Shown here: in pieces, positions 8,489 to 18,547 of the stretch
Layout: each line of letters starts with the position of its first letter
Position numbering within the stretch: the first letter of the stretch is position 1
Assembly: GCF_021246445.1 (NCBI RefSeq)
Contig: NZ_JAJQXW010000003.1
Location: forward strand, 372,001-436,000
DNA: 64,000 nt
From: Rhabdothermincola salaria
GTDB lineage: Bacteria > Actinomycetota > Acidimicrobiia > Acidimicrobiales > Acidimicrobilacustridaceae
Direction of reading: 5' to 3'
The notes under the pieces: generated by a model
Database searches by the model: none
Seen by the model: only the letters and a program-made list of their open reading frames with translations
Told to the model about the DNA's origin: nothing
Position numbers and translations under genes: made by a program

Positions 8489-8794
8489 TCAGTCCGACGA
8501 CGGCAGCGGCTTGGCGCCCTTCACCGGCATCGGGCGGCCGGCGCACGCCAGGGCTCCTTCGCCGGCCTTGGAGCACAGCACCTCGAGCCCCGACTCCTCG
8601 TCGCTGTAGCGCTTGCCGACCAACGTGGGGTCGCCGCCCGGATCGGCATGGCCGCCGCCGGGACGCTCGTCGCCCGGGTCCCCCACGGCCACGCCACCAC
8701 AGGTCACCTCGACCGGAGCCGACGGCGGACGCACCACCACGAGCTCGGTCGCACATGTCGGGCACGCCAACCGCTGTCCTGCCTTGATCTCCAT
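8489..8794 (-). CDS. small zinc-ribbon-like protein
   Basis: A 101-residue protein starting MEIKAGQRLACPTCATELVVV. Cysteines occur as CPTC (about 11-14), CGG (about 32) and later CSKAGEGALACAG, so one or two metal sites are likely; the middle is a Gly/Asp/Pro-rich linker. I recognise it only as the kind of small CxxC protein that often accompanies acyl-CoA ligase genes in actinomycetes; a biochemical role is not known to me. It is the first gene of the minus-strand operon and is divergent from the SDR gene, with 182 nt between them that must hold both promoters. Confidence 0.75.
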   Translation of the reverse strand: MEIKAGQRLACPTCATELVVVRPPSAPVEVTCGGVAVGDPGDERPGGGHADPGGDPTLVGKRYSDEESGLEVLCSKAGEGALACAGRPMPVKGAKPLPSSD

Positions 8795-8976
8795 GCTCTC
8801 CTGATCCTTCGTCGTGAGGCCCTGTGCACAGTACCGTCGGCCCGCCCCCCTCTCTGCCCTCGCCGCCGGCACCGCGGTCCGGGCGATCGTCGTCGGGCAC
8901 GCGCCCGGGCCCGGCCGACCTACGATCCAGCAGCCCGGTGAGCACCGGGACCAGAGGCACGAGGGGGCTCTTCCAC

Positions 8977-9744
8977 ATGGGTGACGGTCTGCGGCGGTTC
9001 GAGGACAAGGTGGCACTGATCACCGGCGCCGGCTCCGGCATCGGGCGAGCCACCGCCGCCCGCCTCGCCGCCGAGGGGGCCAAGGTGCTGGCCCTCGACA
9101 TCAGCGAGGCCGGCCTGGTGGGCACGGCCGAGCTGGTGAGCGCCGAGGGGGGCGGCACCATCGAGACCCTCGTCACCGACGTGAGCGACCCCGACGCCTG
9201 CCGCTCCGCGGTGCAGACCGCAGTCGACACCTTCGGCCGCCTCGACGTGCTCGGCAACGTGGCCGGCATCGCCCGGGGCGAGCACGTCACCGACACGACG
9301 GTCGAGGGCTACCGCAAGATGTTCGGGGTGAACACCGACGGCCCGTTCTTCATGAGCCAGGCCGCCATCCCCCACCTGATCGAATCCGACGGCAACATCG
9401 TCAACATCGCCTCCAACGCCGGGCTCATGGGTGGCGCCTACACGGTCGTGTACTGCATGACCAAGGGCGCGGTGGTGCAGCTCACCCGGGCGCTGGCCAT
9501 GGAGCTGGCCAAGACCAAGGTCCGGGTCAACGCCATCGCACCGGGCGGCATCGAGTCCAGCCTCACCAAGGGCTACGAGATGCCTCCCGACGTCGACTTC
9601 GACCTCGTGCAGCGCTACATGGGCTTTCGGGGCATGGGCAGCCCCGACGACATCGCCGTGCTCTTCGCCCTGGTGGCCTCCGACGAGGGCCGCAACATCC
9701 ACGGCGCCATCTTGTCGAGCGACCTCGGCATCACCACCGGCTGA
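8977..9744 (+). CDS. SDR-family NAD(P)-dependent oxidoreductase
   Basis: 255 residues from the ATG at 8977, which has a purine-rich GAGGGGG stretch upstream; longer in-frame starts run through non-coding sequence. The classical SDR pattern is complete: TGAGSGIG cofactor loop, the acidic LALDIS turn that favours NAD(H), NVAG, the catalytic Ser in NIASNAG and YCMTK as the Tyr-xxx-Lys pair, then [17 protein letters not shown]. It probably oxidises or reduces a hydroxyacyl- or ketoacyl-type substrate. It is the first gene of the plus-strand carboxylase operon, ending 4 nt before the carboxyltransferase start. Confidence 0.93.
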   Translation: MGDGLRRFEDKVALITGAGSGIGRATAARLAAEGAKVLALDISEAGLVGTAELVSAEGGGTIETLVTDVSDPDACRSAVQTAVDTFGRLDVLGNVAGIARGEHVTDTTVEGYRKMFGVNTDGPFFMSQAAIPHLIESDGNIVNIASNAGLMGGAYTVVYCMTKGAVVQLTRALAMELAKTKVRVNAIAPGGIESSLTKGYEMPPDVDFDLVQRYMGFRGMGSPDDIAVLFALVASDEGRNIHGAILSSDLGITTG

Positions 9745-9748
9745 CACG

Positions 9749-11374
9749 GTGACCACCCGGCCCGCGGCCCCACGGCTCACCACCTCGGTGGACGCCGGCG
9801 CCGAGGGCGCGGCGCGCAACCGGGCCGCGCTCGACGCCGCCGTGCAGCAGCTGCGCGAGCGCACGGCCGCGGCCCGCCGCGGTGGTTCCGACGCGGCCCG
9901 GGCCCGCCACGTCGACCGGGGCAAGCTCCTCCCCCGCGACCGGGTCGAAGGGCTGCTCGACCCCGGCACGCCGTTCCTCGAGCTGTCGCCGCTGGCCGCC
10001 CACGACCTCTACGACGGCGACGCACCCGGTGCGGGCATCATCACCGGCGTCGGGCGCGTCGAGGGGCGCCTCTGCGTGGTGGTGGCCAACGACGCCACCG
10101 TCAAGGGAGGCACGTACTACCCCATGACGGTGAAGAAGCACCTCCGGGCCCAGGAGGTGGCGGCCCAGAACCGGTTGCCGTGCCTCTACCTGGTCGACTC
10201 CGGGGGCGCCTTCCTGCCCGCCCAGGACGAGGTCTTCCCCGACCGCGACCACTTCGGGCGGATCTTCTACAACCAGGCCACCATGTCGGCCGCGGGCATC
10301 GCCCAGATCGCCGCCGTCATGGGTTCGTGCACCGCCGGTGGCGCCTACGTGCCGGCCATGGCCGACGAGACGGTGATCGTGCGCGAGCAGGGCACGATCT
10401 TCCTCGGTGGCCCACCCCTCGTGAAGGCGGCCACCGGCGAGGTGGTGAGCGCCGAGGAGCTGGGGGGCGGGGAGCTGCACGCGGCCACGTCCGGCGTGGC
10501 CGACCACCTGGCCGAGAACGACCGCGACGCGCTGCGCCTCGTGCGCCAGATCGTGGCCACGCTCCCACCCACCTCGACGCCGCCGTGGGCGTTGCAGCCC
10601 CCCGAGGAGCCCGCCGTCGACCCCGGCGACCTCCACGCCCTCGTGCCCACCGACCCCCGCCAGCCCTACGACGCCCGTGAGATCGTCGCCCGCCTCGTCG
10701 ACGGGTCCCGCTTCGCCGAGTTCAAGGCGGCCTACGGCACCACGCTGGTCACCGGGTTCGCCCACGTCTGGGGCCACCCGATCGGCATCGTGGCCAACAA
10801 CGGCGTGCTCTTCGGCGAGTCGGCCCTGAAGGGAGCCCACTTCATCGAGCTGTGCGACCAGCGCCGCATCCCGCTGCTCTTCCTGCAGAACATCACCGGG
10901 TTCATGGTGGGTCGCGACTACGAGGCCTCGGGGATCGCCAAGCACGGCGCCAAGATGGTCAACGCGGTGGCGTGCGCCCGGGTGCCCAAGCTCACCGTGG
11001 TCGTGGGCGGATCGTTCGGGGCCGGCAACTACTCCATGTGCGGTCGGGCCTACTCGCCCCGGTTCCTCTGGATGTGGCCCAACGCCCGCATCTCGGTCAT
11101 GGGCGGCGAACAGGCCGCCGCCGTGCTGGCCACCGTGCGGCGCGACCAGATGGAGGGGCGCGGCGAGACCTGGTCGGCCGACGACGAGGAGGCGTTCAAG
11201 GCGCCCATCCGGTCCCAGTACGAGACCCAGGGCGACGCCTACTACTCCACCGCCCGGTTGTGGGACGACGGGATCCTCGAGCCCGGCGACACCCGCACGG
11301 CGGTCGGGCTGGCTCTGGCCGCCTGCGGGGCCGCTCCCCTCGACGACGTCGGCTACGGCGTCTTCCGGATGTGA
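9749..11374 (+). CDS. acyl-CoA carboxylase carboxyltransferase subunit, methylcrotonyl-CoA type
   Basis: 541 residues from a GTG. Two crotonase-like carboxyltransferase halves are visible: the N half with [34 protein letters not shown] and the oxyanion loop CTAGGAYVP, and the C half with [32 protein letters not shown] and [15 protein letters not shown]. The NITGFMVG and FIELC features favour methylcrotonyl-CoA (or geranyl-CoA) carboxylase over acetyl/propionyl-CoA carboxylase, as in mycobacterial AccD1. It transfers CO2 from carboxybiotin to the acyl-CoA. The stop overlaps the GTG start of the biotin carboxylase gene (GTGA), so the two subunits should be made together. Confidence 0.93.
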   Translation: MTTRPAAPRLTTSVDAGAEGAARNRAALDAAVQQLRERTAAARRGGSDAARARHVDRGKLLPRDRVEGLLDPGTPFLELSPLAAHDLYDGDAPGAGIITGVGRVEGRLCVVVANDATVKGGTYYPMTVKKHLRAQEVAAQNRLPCLYLVDSGGAFLPAQDEVFPDRDHFGRIFYNQATMSAAGIAQIAAVMGSCTAGGAYVPAMADETVIVREQGTIFLGGPPLVKAATGEVVSAEELGGGELHAATSGVADHLAENDRDALRLVRQIVATLPPTSTPPWALQPPEEPAVDPGDLHALVPTDPRQPYDAREIVARLVDGSRFAEFKAAYGTTLVTGFAHVWGHPIGIVANNGVLFGESALKGAHFIELCDQRRIPLLFLQNITGFMVGRDYEASGIAKHGAKMVNAVACARVPKLTVVVGGSFGAGNYSMCGRAYSPRFLWMWPNARISVMGGEQAAAVLATVRRDQMEGRGETWSADDEEAFKAPIRSQYETQGDAYYSTARLWDDGILEPGDTRTAVGLALAACGAAPLDDVGYGVFRM

Positions 11375-13428
11375 CGGCGGTGTTCGAGCGGGTCCTCGTC
11401 GCCAACCGGGGCGAGATCGCGGTGCGCATCACCCGCACGCTGCACCGCCTGGGCATCGAGGCGGTGGCCGTGCACAGCGAGGCCGACGCCGGCGCCCTCC
11501 ACGTGCGCGTCGCCGACCGGGCCGTGCCCATCGGACCGGCACCGGCCCGCGACAGCTACCTCGCCGTCGACCGCATCATCGACGCCGCCCTCGCCAGCGG
11601 CGCCGAGGCCGTGCACCCGGGCTACGGCTTCTTGTCGGAGAACCCCGCCCTGGCCGAGGCCTGCGTGGCCGCCGGGTTGGTCATCGTGGGCCCGCCGGCC
11701 GCCGCCATCGCCGCCATGGGCGACAAGGTCCGGGCCAAGGCGCTGGTGGCCGCGGCCGGGGTGGCGGTGGTGCCCGGCAGCGTCGAGCGCGACCTCGACG
11801 ACGACGCCCTGGCCGCCGAGGCCCACCGCATCGGCTTCCCGGTGCTGGTGAAGCCGTCGGCCGGGGGCGGGGGCAAGGGGATGCGGGTGGTGGCCGGGGC
11901 CGACGAGGTGGCCGACCAGATCGCCGCCGCCCGTCGGGAGGCCCGGGCCGCGTTCGGCGACGACACGCTGCTGGTCGAGCGCTTCCTCGCCACCCCGCGC
12001 CACCTCGAGATCCAGGTGCTGGCCGACACCCACGGCCAGGTGGTGCACCTCGGCGAGCGCGAGTGCAGCCTGCAACGCCGCCACCAGAAGATCGTGGAGG
12101 AGGCCCCCTCCCCCCTCGTCGACGACCGTGCCCGGGCCGCCATGGGCGCGGCCGCGGTGGCCGCAGCGAGGGCCTGCGGCTACACCGGCGCCGGGACGGT
12201 CGAGTTCATCGTGTCGGCCGACCGACCCGACGAGTTCTTCTTCATGGAGATGAACACCCGCCTCCAGGTCGAGCACCCGGTCACCGAGGCCGTGCTCGGC
12301 CTCGACCTCGTCGAGTGGCAGCTGCGGGTGGCCGCCGGTGAGCCCCTCGCGCCGGGCCTGGGCGAGCTGGTGCCACGCGGCCACGCCATCGAGGCACGCG
12401 TCTACGCCGAGGACCCCTCCGCCGGGTTCCTGCCCACCGGGGGCACGGTGCTGGCGCTGCACGAACCGACCGACCACCCGGGCGTCCGGGTCGACTCCGG
12501 GCTCGCCGTGGGCACCGTCGTGGGGTCCGACTACGACCCCATGGTGGCCAAGGTCGTCGCCCACGGCACCGACCGCGACGACGCCCGGCGTCGCCTCGAC
12601 GCCGCCCTGGCCGACACCGCGGTGCTGGGGCTCACCACCAACGTGGGGTTCCTGCGAGACCTGCTGGCCCACCCCGACGTGGTCGCCGGCCGCCTCGACA
12701 CCGGGCTGGTCGACCGTCTCGCCACCGGGCAGGGCGACGGGGACTCCTCGACCCAGGCACCGAGCTGGGTGGTGGCGCTGGTCGCCCTGTGGTGGCTCAC
12801 CGGCGGCACCGACCCCCACCACCCCTGGGACCGTCGCGACGGCTGGACCGTGGCCGGCGGACGCACCACCACCATCACCGTCGAGACCGGGGGCACCACC
12901 CACGAGGTGGCGGTCGGGCCGGGGGCCGGCGCCGACCGTTCGGTCGCCGTCGGGGACGGGCCGTCCATGGCCGTCTCCCTCTCACCCCTCGCACGCTCGG
13001 CCGACGATCCCGAGGGTGCCTCGGTGGTGGTCGACGGTCGACGCCGCACCGTGCGTCGCGCCGTGGCCCCCGACGGCACCTGGTGGCTGGCCCACGGCGG
13101 TCGCACCTGGGCGGCACGGGTCGAGGAGCCGTGGGAGGCCCACCCGGGCGACCGCCACCTCGGCCACCAGGGACCTGTGCTCGCCCCCATGCCCGGCACC
13201 GTGACCGAGGTGCTGGTAGCGGCGGGTGACCAGGTGCACCACGGCGAGGCGCTGGCCGTGGTCGAGGCCATGAAGATGGAGTTCACCCTGCGCGCCCCGT
13301 TCGACGGGGTCGTCAGTGCGGTACACGCCTCGGCCGGCCACCGCGTCGCCCTCGGCGACGCGGTGGTCACCGTCGACGACCAGGCGGACGACGACGCCAC
13401 CGACGGCGACGAGCCGAGGCCGCGCTAG
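11371..13428 (+). CDS. biotin carboxylase / biotin carrier fusion subunit, methylcrotonyl-CoA carboxylase type
   Basis: 685 residues from a GTG overlapping the carboxyltransferase stop. Order of domains: biotin carboxylase N-domain ([10 protein letters not shown] at about 12), ATP-grasp with the glycine loop [24 protein letters not shown] and [15 protein letters not shown], biotin carboxylase C-domain, a linker, and a C-terminal biotinyl domain with VEAMKMEF, where the biotinylated Lys is about residue 635. This is the alpha-subunit layout of AccA1/MccA. With the preceding gene it should form a methylcrotonyl-CoA carboxylase-like complex in the cytoplasm. Its TAG stop shares the last G with the GTG start of the next ligase. 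Confidence 0.94.
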   Translation: MTAVFERVLVANRGEIAVRITRTLHRLGIEAVAVHSEADAGALHVRVADRAVPIGPAPARDSYLAVDRIIDAALASGAEAVHPGYGFLSENPALAEACVAAGLVIVGPPAAAIAAMGDKVRAKALVAAAGVAVVPGSVERDLDDDALAAEAHRIGFPVLVKPSAGGGGKGMRVVAGADEVADQIAAARREARAAFGDDTLLVERFLATPRHLEIQVLADTHGQVVHLGERECSLQRRHQKIVEEAPSPLVDDRARAAMGAAAVAAARACGYTGAGTVEFIVSADRPDEFFFMEMNTRLQVEHPVTEAVLGLDLVEWQLRVAAGEPLAPGLGELVPRGHAIEARVYAEDPSAGFLPTGGTVLALHEPTDHPGVRVDSGLAVGTVVGSDYDPMVAKVVAHGTDRDDARRRLDAALADTAVLGLTTNVGFLRDLLAHPDVVAGRLDTGLVDRLATGQGDGDSSTQAPSWVVALVALWWLTGGTDPHHPWDRRDGWTVAGGRTTTITVETGGTTHEVAVGPGAGADRSVAVGDGPSMAVSLSPLARSADDPEGASVVVDGRRRTVRRAVAPDGTWWLAHGGRTWAARVEEPWEAHPGDRHLGHQGPVLAPMPGTVTEVLVAAGDQVHHGEALAVVEAMKMEFTLRAPFDGVVSAVHASAGHRVALGDAVVTVDDQADDDATDGDEPRPR

Positions 13429-15077
13429 TGGAGTTCAACCTGGCCGATGTGATCCGGGCGGTGGCCGACGCCGTCCCCGACCGCGACGGCATCGTCCACG
13501 GCGACCGCCGCGCGTCCTACCGCCACTTCCGGACCCGGGTCGACCAGGTCGCCAACCTCCTCCACGCCCACGGCCTGGGCTGCCACCACGACCGGGCCGG
13601 GCTGGCCAACCACGAGTCGGGCCAGGACCACCTGGCCCTCTACCTGCACAACAGCATCGAGTTCCTCGAGGTCAACGTGGGGGCCTACGCCGCCCGGGTG
13701 GCGCCGTTCAACGTCAACTACCGCTACGTCGACGACGAGCTGGTGCCGTTGCTCGCCGACCAGCGGGCCCGGGCGGTCGCCTACCACGAGACCTACGCGC
13801 CGGTGATCGACCGCATCCGCCACCGCCTCCCCGACCTCGACCTGCTGCTGCAGGTGGCGGACGGCTCCGGCCACGGGCTCGTCGAGGGGGCCCTCTGGTA
13901 CCACGAGGCCGTCGCCGACCAGCCCACCGTCCCGCCCCCGGTCGAGACCAGCCCCGACGACCTCTACGTGCTCTGCACCGGCGGCACCACCGGCACCCCC
14001 AAGGGCGTCCTGTGGCGCCAGGCCGACATCTACGCCGCTGCCCTCGGCGGCACGAGCGTCCGGACCCGCCGCGAGTTCACCTCGCTCGACGAGATCGCCG
14101 AGGAGGCCGTGGCCCGCGGTGGGCGGCGCAACATGCCCACGGCACCGTTCATGCACGGGGCCGCCCAGTGGACGGCTCTCACCACGCTCGCCCAGGGCAG
14201 CACCCTGGTGGTGCCCACCAACGTGGTGTCGCTGGACCCGGTCGACGTGTGGAGCACTGTGGAACGCGAGGGCGTCACGCTGCTGCAGATCGTCGGCGAC
14301 GCCTTCGCCCGCCCCCTGCTCGACGAGCTCGACCGGGCCCGGCACGACGTCTCGTCGCTGCGGGTGCTCACCAACGGCGGGGCCATCCTCAGCCGCGACA
14401 GCAAGGCCCGGTTCCTCGCCCACCGTCCGGGGTTGTTGATCGCCGACGGCCTGGGGTCGTCGGAAGCCGGCCCCATCGCCAGCAACGTGGCCGAGGGCGA
14501 CGCCGCAGCCACGACGGTGTTCGACCTCGGACCCAACGGCCACATCCTGGCGCCCGACCTCGACGGCGAGATCGGCGCCCCCGATCCCACCGTGGGGTGG
14601 CTGGCCAGCAGCGGCCGGATCCCGCTCGGCTACCTCGACGACCCCGAGCGCACGGCCCGCACCTTCCCCGTGGCCGACGGCACCCGGTATGCGGTGGCCG
14701 GCGACCGGGCCCGGTTCCGCCCCGACGGGCTGGTGGAGCTGCTCGGGCGCGACTCGGTCACCATCAACTCCGGCGGCGAGAAGATCTTCGCCGAAGAGGT
14801 CGAGCAGGCCCTGCTCGGCCACCCGGCGGTCCACGACGCCGTGGTCTGCGGGCGCCCGTCCACCCGCTGGGGCAGCGAGGTCGTGGCCGTCGTCGCCCTC
14901 CGTCCCGGCGCCGCCGCCACCGTCGAGGAGCTGCGCGAGGCCGCCGGCGCCCACCTGGCCCGCTACAAGCTGCCCAAGGACATCGTGTTCCGCGACCGCA
15001 TCGAGCGGAGCCCGGCCGGCAAGGCCGACTACGCATGGGCCCGCGCCCAGGCCGGAGACGAGCACCCGACGAGCTGA
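13428..15077 (+). CDS. FadD19-like acyl-CoA synthetase
   Basis: 549 residues from a GTG that shares one base with the upstream stop. The FadD19-like signatures are NVNYRYVDDEL, CTGGTTGTPKGVLWRQADIY, PTAPFMHGAAQW, GLGSSEAGP, SVTINSGGEKIFAEEVE and, near the C-terminus, the catalytic Lys in RSPAGKADYAWA. In mycobacteria this family activates branched or steroid side-chain carboxylates. Here it sits fourth in an operon with a methylcrotonyl-CoA-type carboxylase, so a branched short-chain or isoprenoid acid is a reasonable substrate guess. It resembles the partial ligase at the left edge. Confidence 0.93.
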   Translation: MEFNLADVIRAVADAVPDRDGIVHGDRRASYRHFRTRVDQVANLLHAHGLGCHHDRAGLANHESGQDHLALYLHNSIEFLEVNVGAYAARVAPFNVNYRYVDDELVPLLADQRARAVAYHETYAPVIDRIRHRLPDLDLLLQVADGSGHGLVEGALWYHEAVADQPTVPPPVETSPDDLYVLCTGGTTGTPKGVLWRQADIYAAALGGTSVRTRREFTSLDEIAEEAVARGGRRNMPTAPFMHGAAQWTALTTLAQGSTLVVPTNVVSLDPVDVWSTVEREGVTLLQIVGDAFARPLLDELDRARHDVSSLRVLTNGGAILSRDSKARFLAHRPGLLIADGLGSSEAGPIASNVAEGDAAATTVFDLGPNGHILAPDLDGEIGAPDPTVGWLASSGRIPLGYLDDPERTARTFPVADGTRYAVAGDRARFRPDGLVELLGRDSVTINSGGEKIFAEEVEQALLGHPAVHDAVVCGRPSTRWGSEVVAVVALRPGAAATVEELREAAGAHLARYKLPKDIVFRDRIERSPAGKADYAWARAQAGDEHPTS

Positions 15078-15164
15078 CGCCTGCTGGCCGGAGCCCCCGG
15101 GCGGGCTGTCGGACGACTGCGGGGCCATGGGGCACCATGGGGCGCACCCCGACCAGGAGGCACC

Positions 15165-17135
15165 GTGTCCGACGCCGCCCTGTGGACCCCCTCACCCGAT
15201 CGGATCGCCCGGAGCCGGATGGAGGCCTTCCGGGTCGACGCCGAGACCGCCACCGGTCGGGCCCTGCCCGACCAGCCGTCGCTGCACCGCTGGTCGGTCA
15301 CCGCCCCCGAGGAGTTCTGGCCGCTGGTGTGGGATCGATGCGGGGTGGTGGGCGAGCGCGGTGAACGGGTCGTGGCGCCCGGAGCGTCGTTCCCGGCCAC
15401 CCGCTTCTTCCCCGACGCCCGGCTGAGCGTGGTCGAGAACCTGCTCGCCCGGCGAGGCGCGGACGCCGCGGTGGTCGCGGTCGACGAGACCGGCCGACGG
15501 GTCGAGAGGAGCTGGGACGAGCTGGCGACGCGCGCGGCCGTGGTGGCAGGCGGTCTGCGCGCCCTCGGCGTCGAGGCCGGCGACCGTGTGGTGGCGTGGT
15601 TGCCCAACGGCCTCGAGGCCATCGAGACCATGCTCGGAGCGGCGTCGATCGGGGCGGTCTTCGCGTCGGCGTCGCCGGACTTCGGGGTCGGCGGCGTCCT
15701 CGACCGCTTCGCCCAGATCGAGCCCGTCGTGCTGGTGGCTGCCGACCACTACCACTACGGGGGCAGGCCCTTCGACTGCCTCGAACGCCTGGAGGCCATC
15801 CGGGCCGGGCTCCCCACCCTGCGGGCCACCGTGGTGGTGAGCGACGACGCCGACGACCTCCCGGCCGGCGTGATCCGCTGGCGTGACCTGGGTGCCGGCG
15901 ACGCGCCGGTGGCACCGGAGCGCTTCGCCTTCGACCACCCCTGGTACGTCATGTTCTCTTCGGGCACGACCGGGGTGCCCAAGTGCATCGTGCACCGCAC
16001 CGGCGGGGTGCTGCTCCAGCACGTCAAGGAGCATCAGCTGCACTGCGACCTGCGCGCCGGCGACCGCCTGCTCTACTTCACGACGACCGGCTGGATGATG
16101 TGGAACTGGCAGGTCGGCAGCCTGGCCTCCGGCGTCACGCCAGTGTGCTTCGACGGCTCGCCGTTCCATCCGTCGCCCACGGCGCTGTTCGACCTCGTCG
16201 ATGCGGAAGGCGTGACCCTGCTCGGCGTGTCGGCCAAGTACATCGATGCCCTGCGCACGCAGGGCGTGCGACCGGCCGACACCCACGGGCTGTCGAGCCT
16301 GCGCACGGTGTGCTCCACCGGGTCTCCGCTCTCGCCCGAGGGGTTCGCCCACGTGTACGGCGCGGTGAAGGCCGACGTGCACCTGGCGTCCATCGCCGGA
16401 GGCACCGACCTGCTGGGCTGCTTCCTGGCCGGCGACCCCACCTCCCCGGTGTACGCCGGCGAGCTGCAACGCCCCGCGCTCGGGATGGCGGTCGACGCCT
16501 ACGACGAGCACGGCAGATCGCTCGCCGACCGGCCCGGGGTGCCCGGCGAGCTGGTGTGCACCGCGCCCTTCCCGTCGGTCCCGCTCGGCTTCTGGGCCGA
16601 CGGCACCGACGCGGCACCCGACCCCGCCACCCCGGGCCCCCGCTTCCGGGCCGCCTACTTCGAGGGGTTCGACGGGGTGTGGACCCACGGGGACTTCGCC
16701 TCGTGGACCGAGCACGGCGGCATGGTGATCCACGGGCGCAGCGATGCCACCTTGAACCCCGGCGGGGTGCGCATCGGCACCGCCGAGATCTACCGGGCGG
16801 TCGAGGGGGCCGAGGGGGTGGTGGAGGCCTTGGTGTTCGGCCAGCAGGTCGGCGACGACATGCGCATCGTGCTGCTGGTGCGGCTGCACCCGGGCCTGGT
16901 CCTCGACGACGACCTGCGGACGGATCTGCGGGCTCGCATCCGCCGGGCCTGCACCCCGCGCCACGTGCCGGCGGTCGTGGCCCAGGTCGACGACCTGCCC
17001 CGCACCCGCTCCGACAAGCTGGTGGAGCTGGCCGTCGCCGACGCCGTCAACGGCCGCCCGGTGCGCAACACCGAGGCGCTGGCCAACCCCGAGGCCATCG
17101 ACGCCATCGTCGCCCTCCCCGAGCTGCGCCGCTGA
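15165..17135 (+). CDS. aacS: acetoacetyl-CoA synthetase
   Basis: 656 residues from a GTG with a strong AGGAGG ribosome site 5 nt upstream. Full-length similarity in layout to acetoacetate-CoA ligases: N-terminal FHRWSV-like region, P-loop FSSGTTGVPKCIVH, the TTTGWMMWNW signature, SPLSPEGF, IAGGTDLLGCF, HGRSDATLNPGGVRIGTAEIYR and a C-terminal Lys in TRSDKLVE. The last motif is SDK rather than the common SGK, but the Lys is kept. It activates acetoacetate, the end product of leucine breakdown, to acetoacetyl-CoA. That agrees well with the methylcrotonyl-CoA carboxylase-type genes just upstream. Last gene of the plus-strand operon. Confidence 0.93.
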   Translation: MSDAALWTPSPDRIARSRMEAFRVDAETATGRALPDQPSLHRWSVTAPEEFWPLVWDRCGVVGERGERVVAPGASFPATRFFPDARLSVVENLLARRGADAAVVAVDETGRRVERSWDELATRAAVVAGGLRALGVEAGDRVVAWLPNGLEAIETMLGAASIGAVFASASPDFGVGGVLDRFAQIEPVVLVAADHYHYGGRPFDCLERLEAIRAGLPTLRATVVVSDDADDLPAGVIRWRDLGAGDAPVAPERFAFDHPWYVMFSSGTTGVPKCIVHRTGGVLLQHVKEHQLHCDLRAGDRLLYFTTTGWMMWNWQVGSLASGVTPVCFDGSPFHPSPTALFDLVDAEGVTLLGVSAKYIDALRTQGVRPADTHGLSSLRTVCSTGSPLSPEGFAHVYGAVKADVHLASIAGGTDLLGCFLAGDPTSPVYAGELQRPALGMAVDAYDEHGRSLADRPGVPGELVCTAPFPSVPLGFWADGTDAAPDPATPGPRFRAAYFEGFDGVWTHGDFASWTEHGGMVIHGRSDATLNPGGVRIGTAEIYRAVEGAEGVVEALVFGQQVGDDMRIVLLVRLHPGLVLDDDLRTDLRARIRRACTPRHVPAVVAQVDDLPRTRSDKLVELAVADAVNGRPVRNTEALANPEAIDAIVALPELRR

Positions 17136-17190
17136 CCCCGGGCCCTGGCGACTGGTGCCCGTCGCGCAACGTGTCGCCGCGTTCGGTCAC

Positions 17191-17272
17191 CTCGTTCCCT
17201 CGTTCCCTCGTTCCGTCGCTCAGGGCCGGGGCTCAGAGCTCCGGGCTCCGGGCTCCGGGCTCCGGGCTCCGG
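17191..17272 (+). repeat. short tandem repeats between convergent genes
   Basis: Two simple arrays fill the 147-nt gap between the convergent aacS and enoyl-CoA hydratase genes. CTCGTTCC is present three times in a row (17191-17214), and GCTCCGG five times in a row (about 17238-17272). No coding pattern fits them. They are likely replication-slippage products and may vary in copy number between strains. Confidence 0.8.
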
Positions 17273-17282
17273 GCCTCTCCGC

Positions 17283-18041
17283 TCAGCCCTTCGAGGAGAT
17301 CTTGGCCTTGAGCCGGGCCAGGAGCTCGGTGAAGGCGGGCTGGCCCATCGACTCGAACTGGGGCTCGAGCTCGACCGCCACCGCTTCGGCACCCGAGTCG
17401 ACGGCCCCCAACGAGGCGATGGTGGCCTTGGTGCGCCGCACCAGGTCGGGTGGCGCGGCGGCGGCTCCGGCCGCCACGGCTCGGGCGGCGTCGAGCAGCT
17501 CGCCGTCGGCGACGCACGACCAGGCCAGACCGATCTCGGCGGCCCGAGCGCCGTCGACGACCTGACCGAACACCACCAGGGCCATGGCCGTCTGGTGGTC
17601 GGTGATGCGACGGAGGCGCCAGGTGTGCCCCCCGCCGGGGTGGATGCCGATCTGCATGAAGCGGGTGTCGAAGCGGGCCGAGGCGCCGGCCACGATGACG
17701 TCGCAGGCCAGCGCCATGTTCATGCCCGCCCCCACCGCCGGGCCGTTGACGGCGGCCACCGTGGGCAGCGGCGAGTCGGCCACGCGGAGGAACCCCGCGT
17801 AGATGGCCTCGAGCTCCTCCGGGCTCGACGCGCCGGACAGGTCGTCGAGGTCCGCCCCCGCGCAGAACGCCTTGCCGGCCCCCGTGACCACCAGCGCCCC
17901 CACGTCGTCACGCGCCTCCAGGTCGTCCATGGCCGCGGCCAGCTCCGCGTTGAGGGCGTGGGAGACCACGTTGCGCCGGTCGGGGTCGTTGAGCGTGAGG
18001 AGCGCGACCCGGTCGGCCACCTCCAGCCTGAGCAGAGCCAT
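17283..18041 (-). CDS. enoyl-CoA hydratase/isomerase
   Basis: 252 residues, the usual length, from the ATG at 18041; the longer upstream extension would read into repeat DNA. Oxyanion-hole segments are KAFCAGADLDDL and GPAVGAGMNMALACD, and the second active-site region is FMQIGIHPGGGHTWRLRRI. The position where classical hydratases keep the second catalytic Glu reads HPGGGHTW, so isomerase or another crotonase activity is possible. It stands alone, convergent to the acetoacetyl-CoA synthetase operon, with a repeat-filled region upstream. Confidence 0.9.
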   Translation of the reverse strand: MALLRLEVADRVALLTLNDPDRRNVVSHALNAELAAAMDDLEARDDVGALVVTGAGKAFCAGADLDDLSGASSPEELEAIYAGFLRVADSPLPTVAAVNGPAVGAGMNMALACDVIVAGASARFDTRFMQIGIHPGGGHTWRLRRITDHQTAMALVVFGQVVDGARAAEIGLAWSCVADGELLDAARAVAAGAAAAPPDLVRRTKATIASLGAVDSGAEAVAVELEPQFESMGQPAFTELLARLKAKISSKG

Positions 18042-18050
18042 GCCGCGAGT

Positions 18051-18547
18051 ATGGCGCCCTCCTCGCGAGCTCGTCGGGACGCGGTGTGGGCGGGTCGCTG
18101 CGCTCCCGTCGCCCACCTGACGGAAAGGATCAGCCAACTCCCGACAGCCGACACCGCGCAGCAAGGAGGCTCAGACCGGCCACGCGCTTCGCCGAAGGCG
18201 GCGGAGGGAGGCTTGCCGACCGGAGCAAGACGTCATGGCGCCCTCCTCGCGAGCTCGTCGGGACGCGGTGTGGGCGGGTCGCTGGCGCTCCCATCGCCCA
18301 CCGGACTGAGCTTCTCAGCCGACTCGCAAGAGCCGAAGGAGCGCCAGCGACGAAGGCTCAGCACGCGTACGCGCTTCGCCGAAGGCGGCGGAGGGAGGCT
18401 TGCCGACCGGAGCAAGATGTCGCGGCACGCAACAGCCGACGCCGCGCAGCAAGGAGGCTCAGCCAGGCCACGCGTTTCGGCGAAGCCGGCTCGGCGAGGC
18501 TTGCCGAGCTGAGCGAAGCATCACGGCTTGCCGACCGGAGCAAGACG
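18051..18547. repeat. degenerate ~185-bp intergenic repeat, about 2.5 copies
   Basis: Three sub-blocks recur. Block A (starting ATGGCGCCCTCCTCGCGAGC) is at 18051-18100 and again at 18235-18284. Block C (ACAGCCGAC...GCAGCAAGGAGG) is at 18144-18174 and 18432-18461, with a diverged version near 18327. Block B (GCGCTTCGCCGAAGGCGG through CCGACCGGAGCAAG) is at 18184-18233 and 18371-18420. A third, diverged B is at 18472-18547, and its last piece touches the stop codon of the TetR gene. Each B block contains CTTGC-8 nt-GCAAG, able to form a small hairpin. No start/stop/codon pattern supports a gene here. It looks like an amplified non-coding element. Confidence 0.8.
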
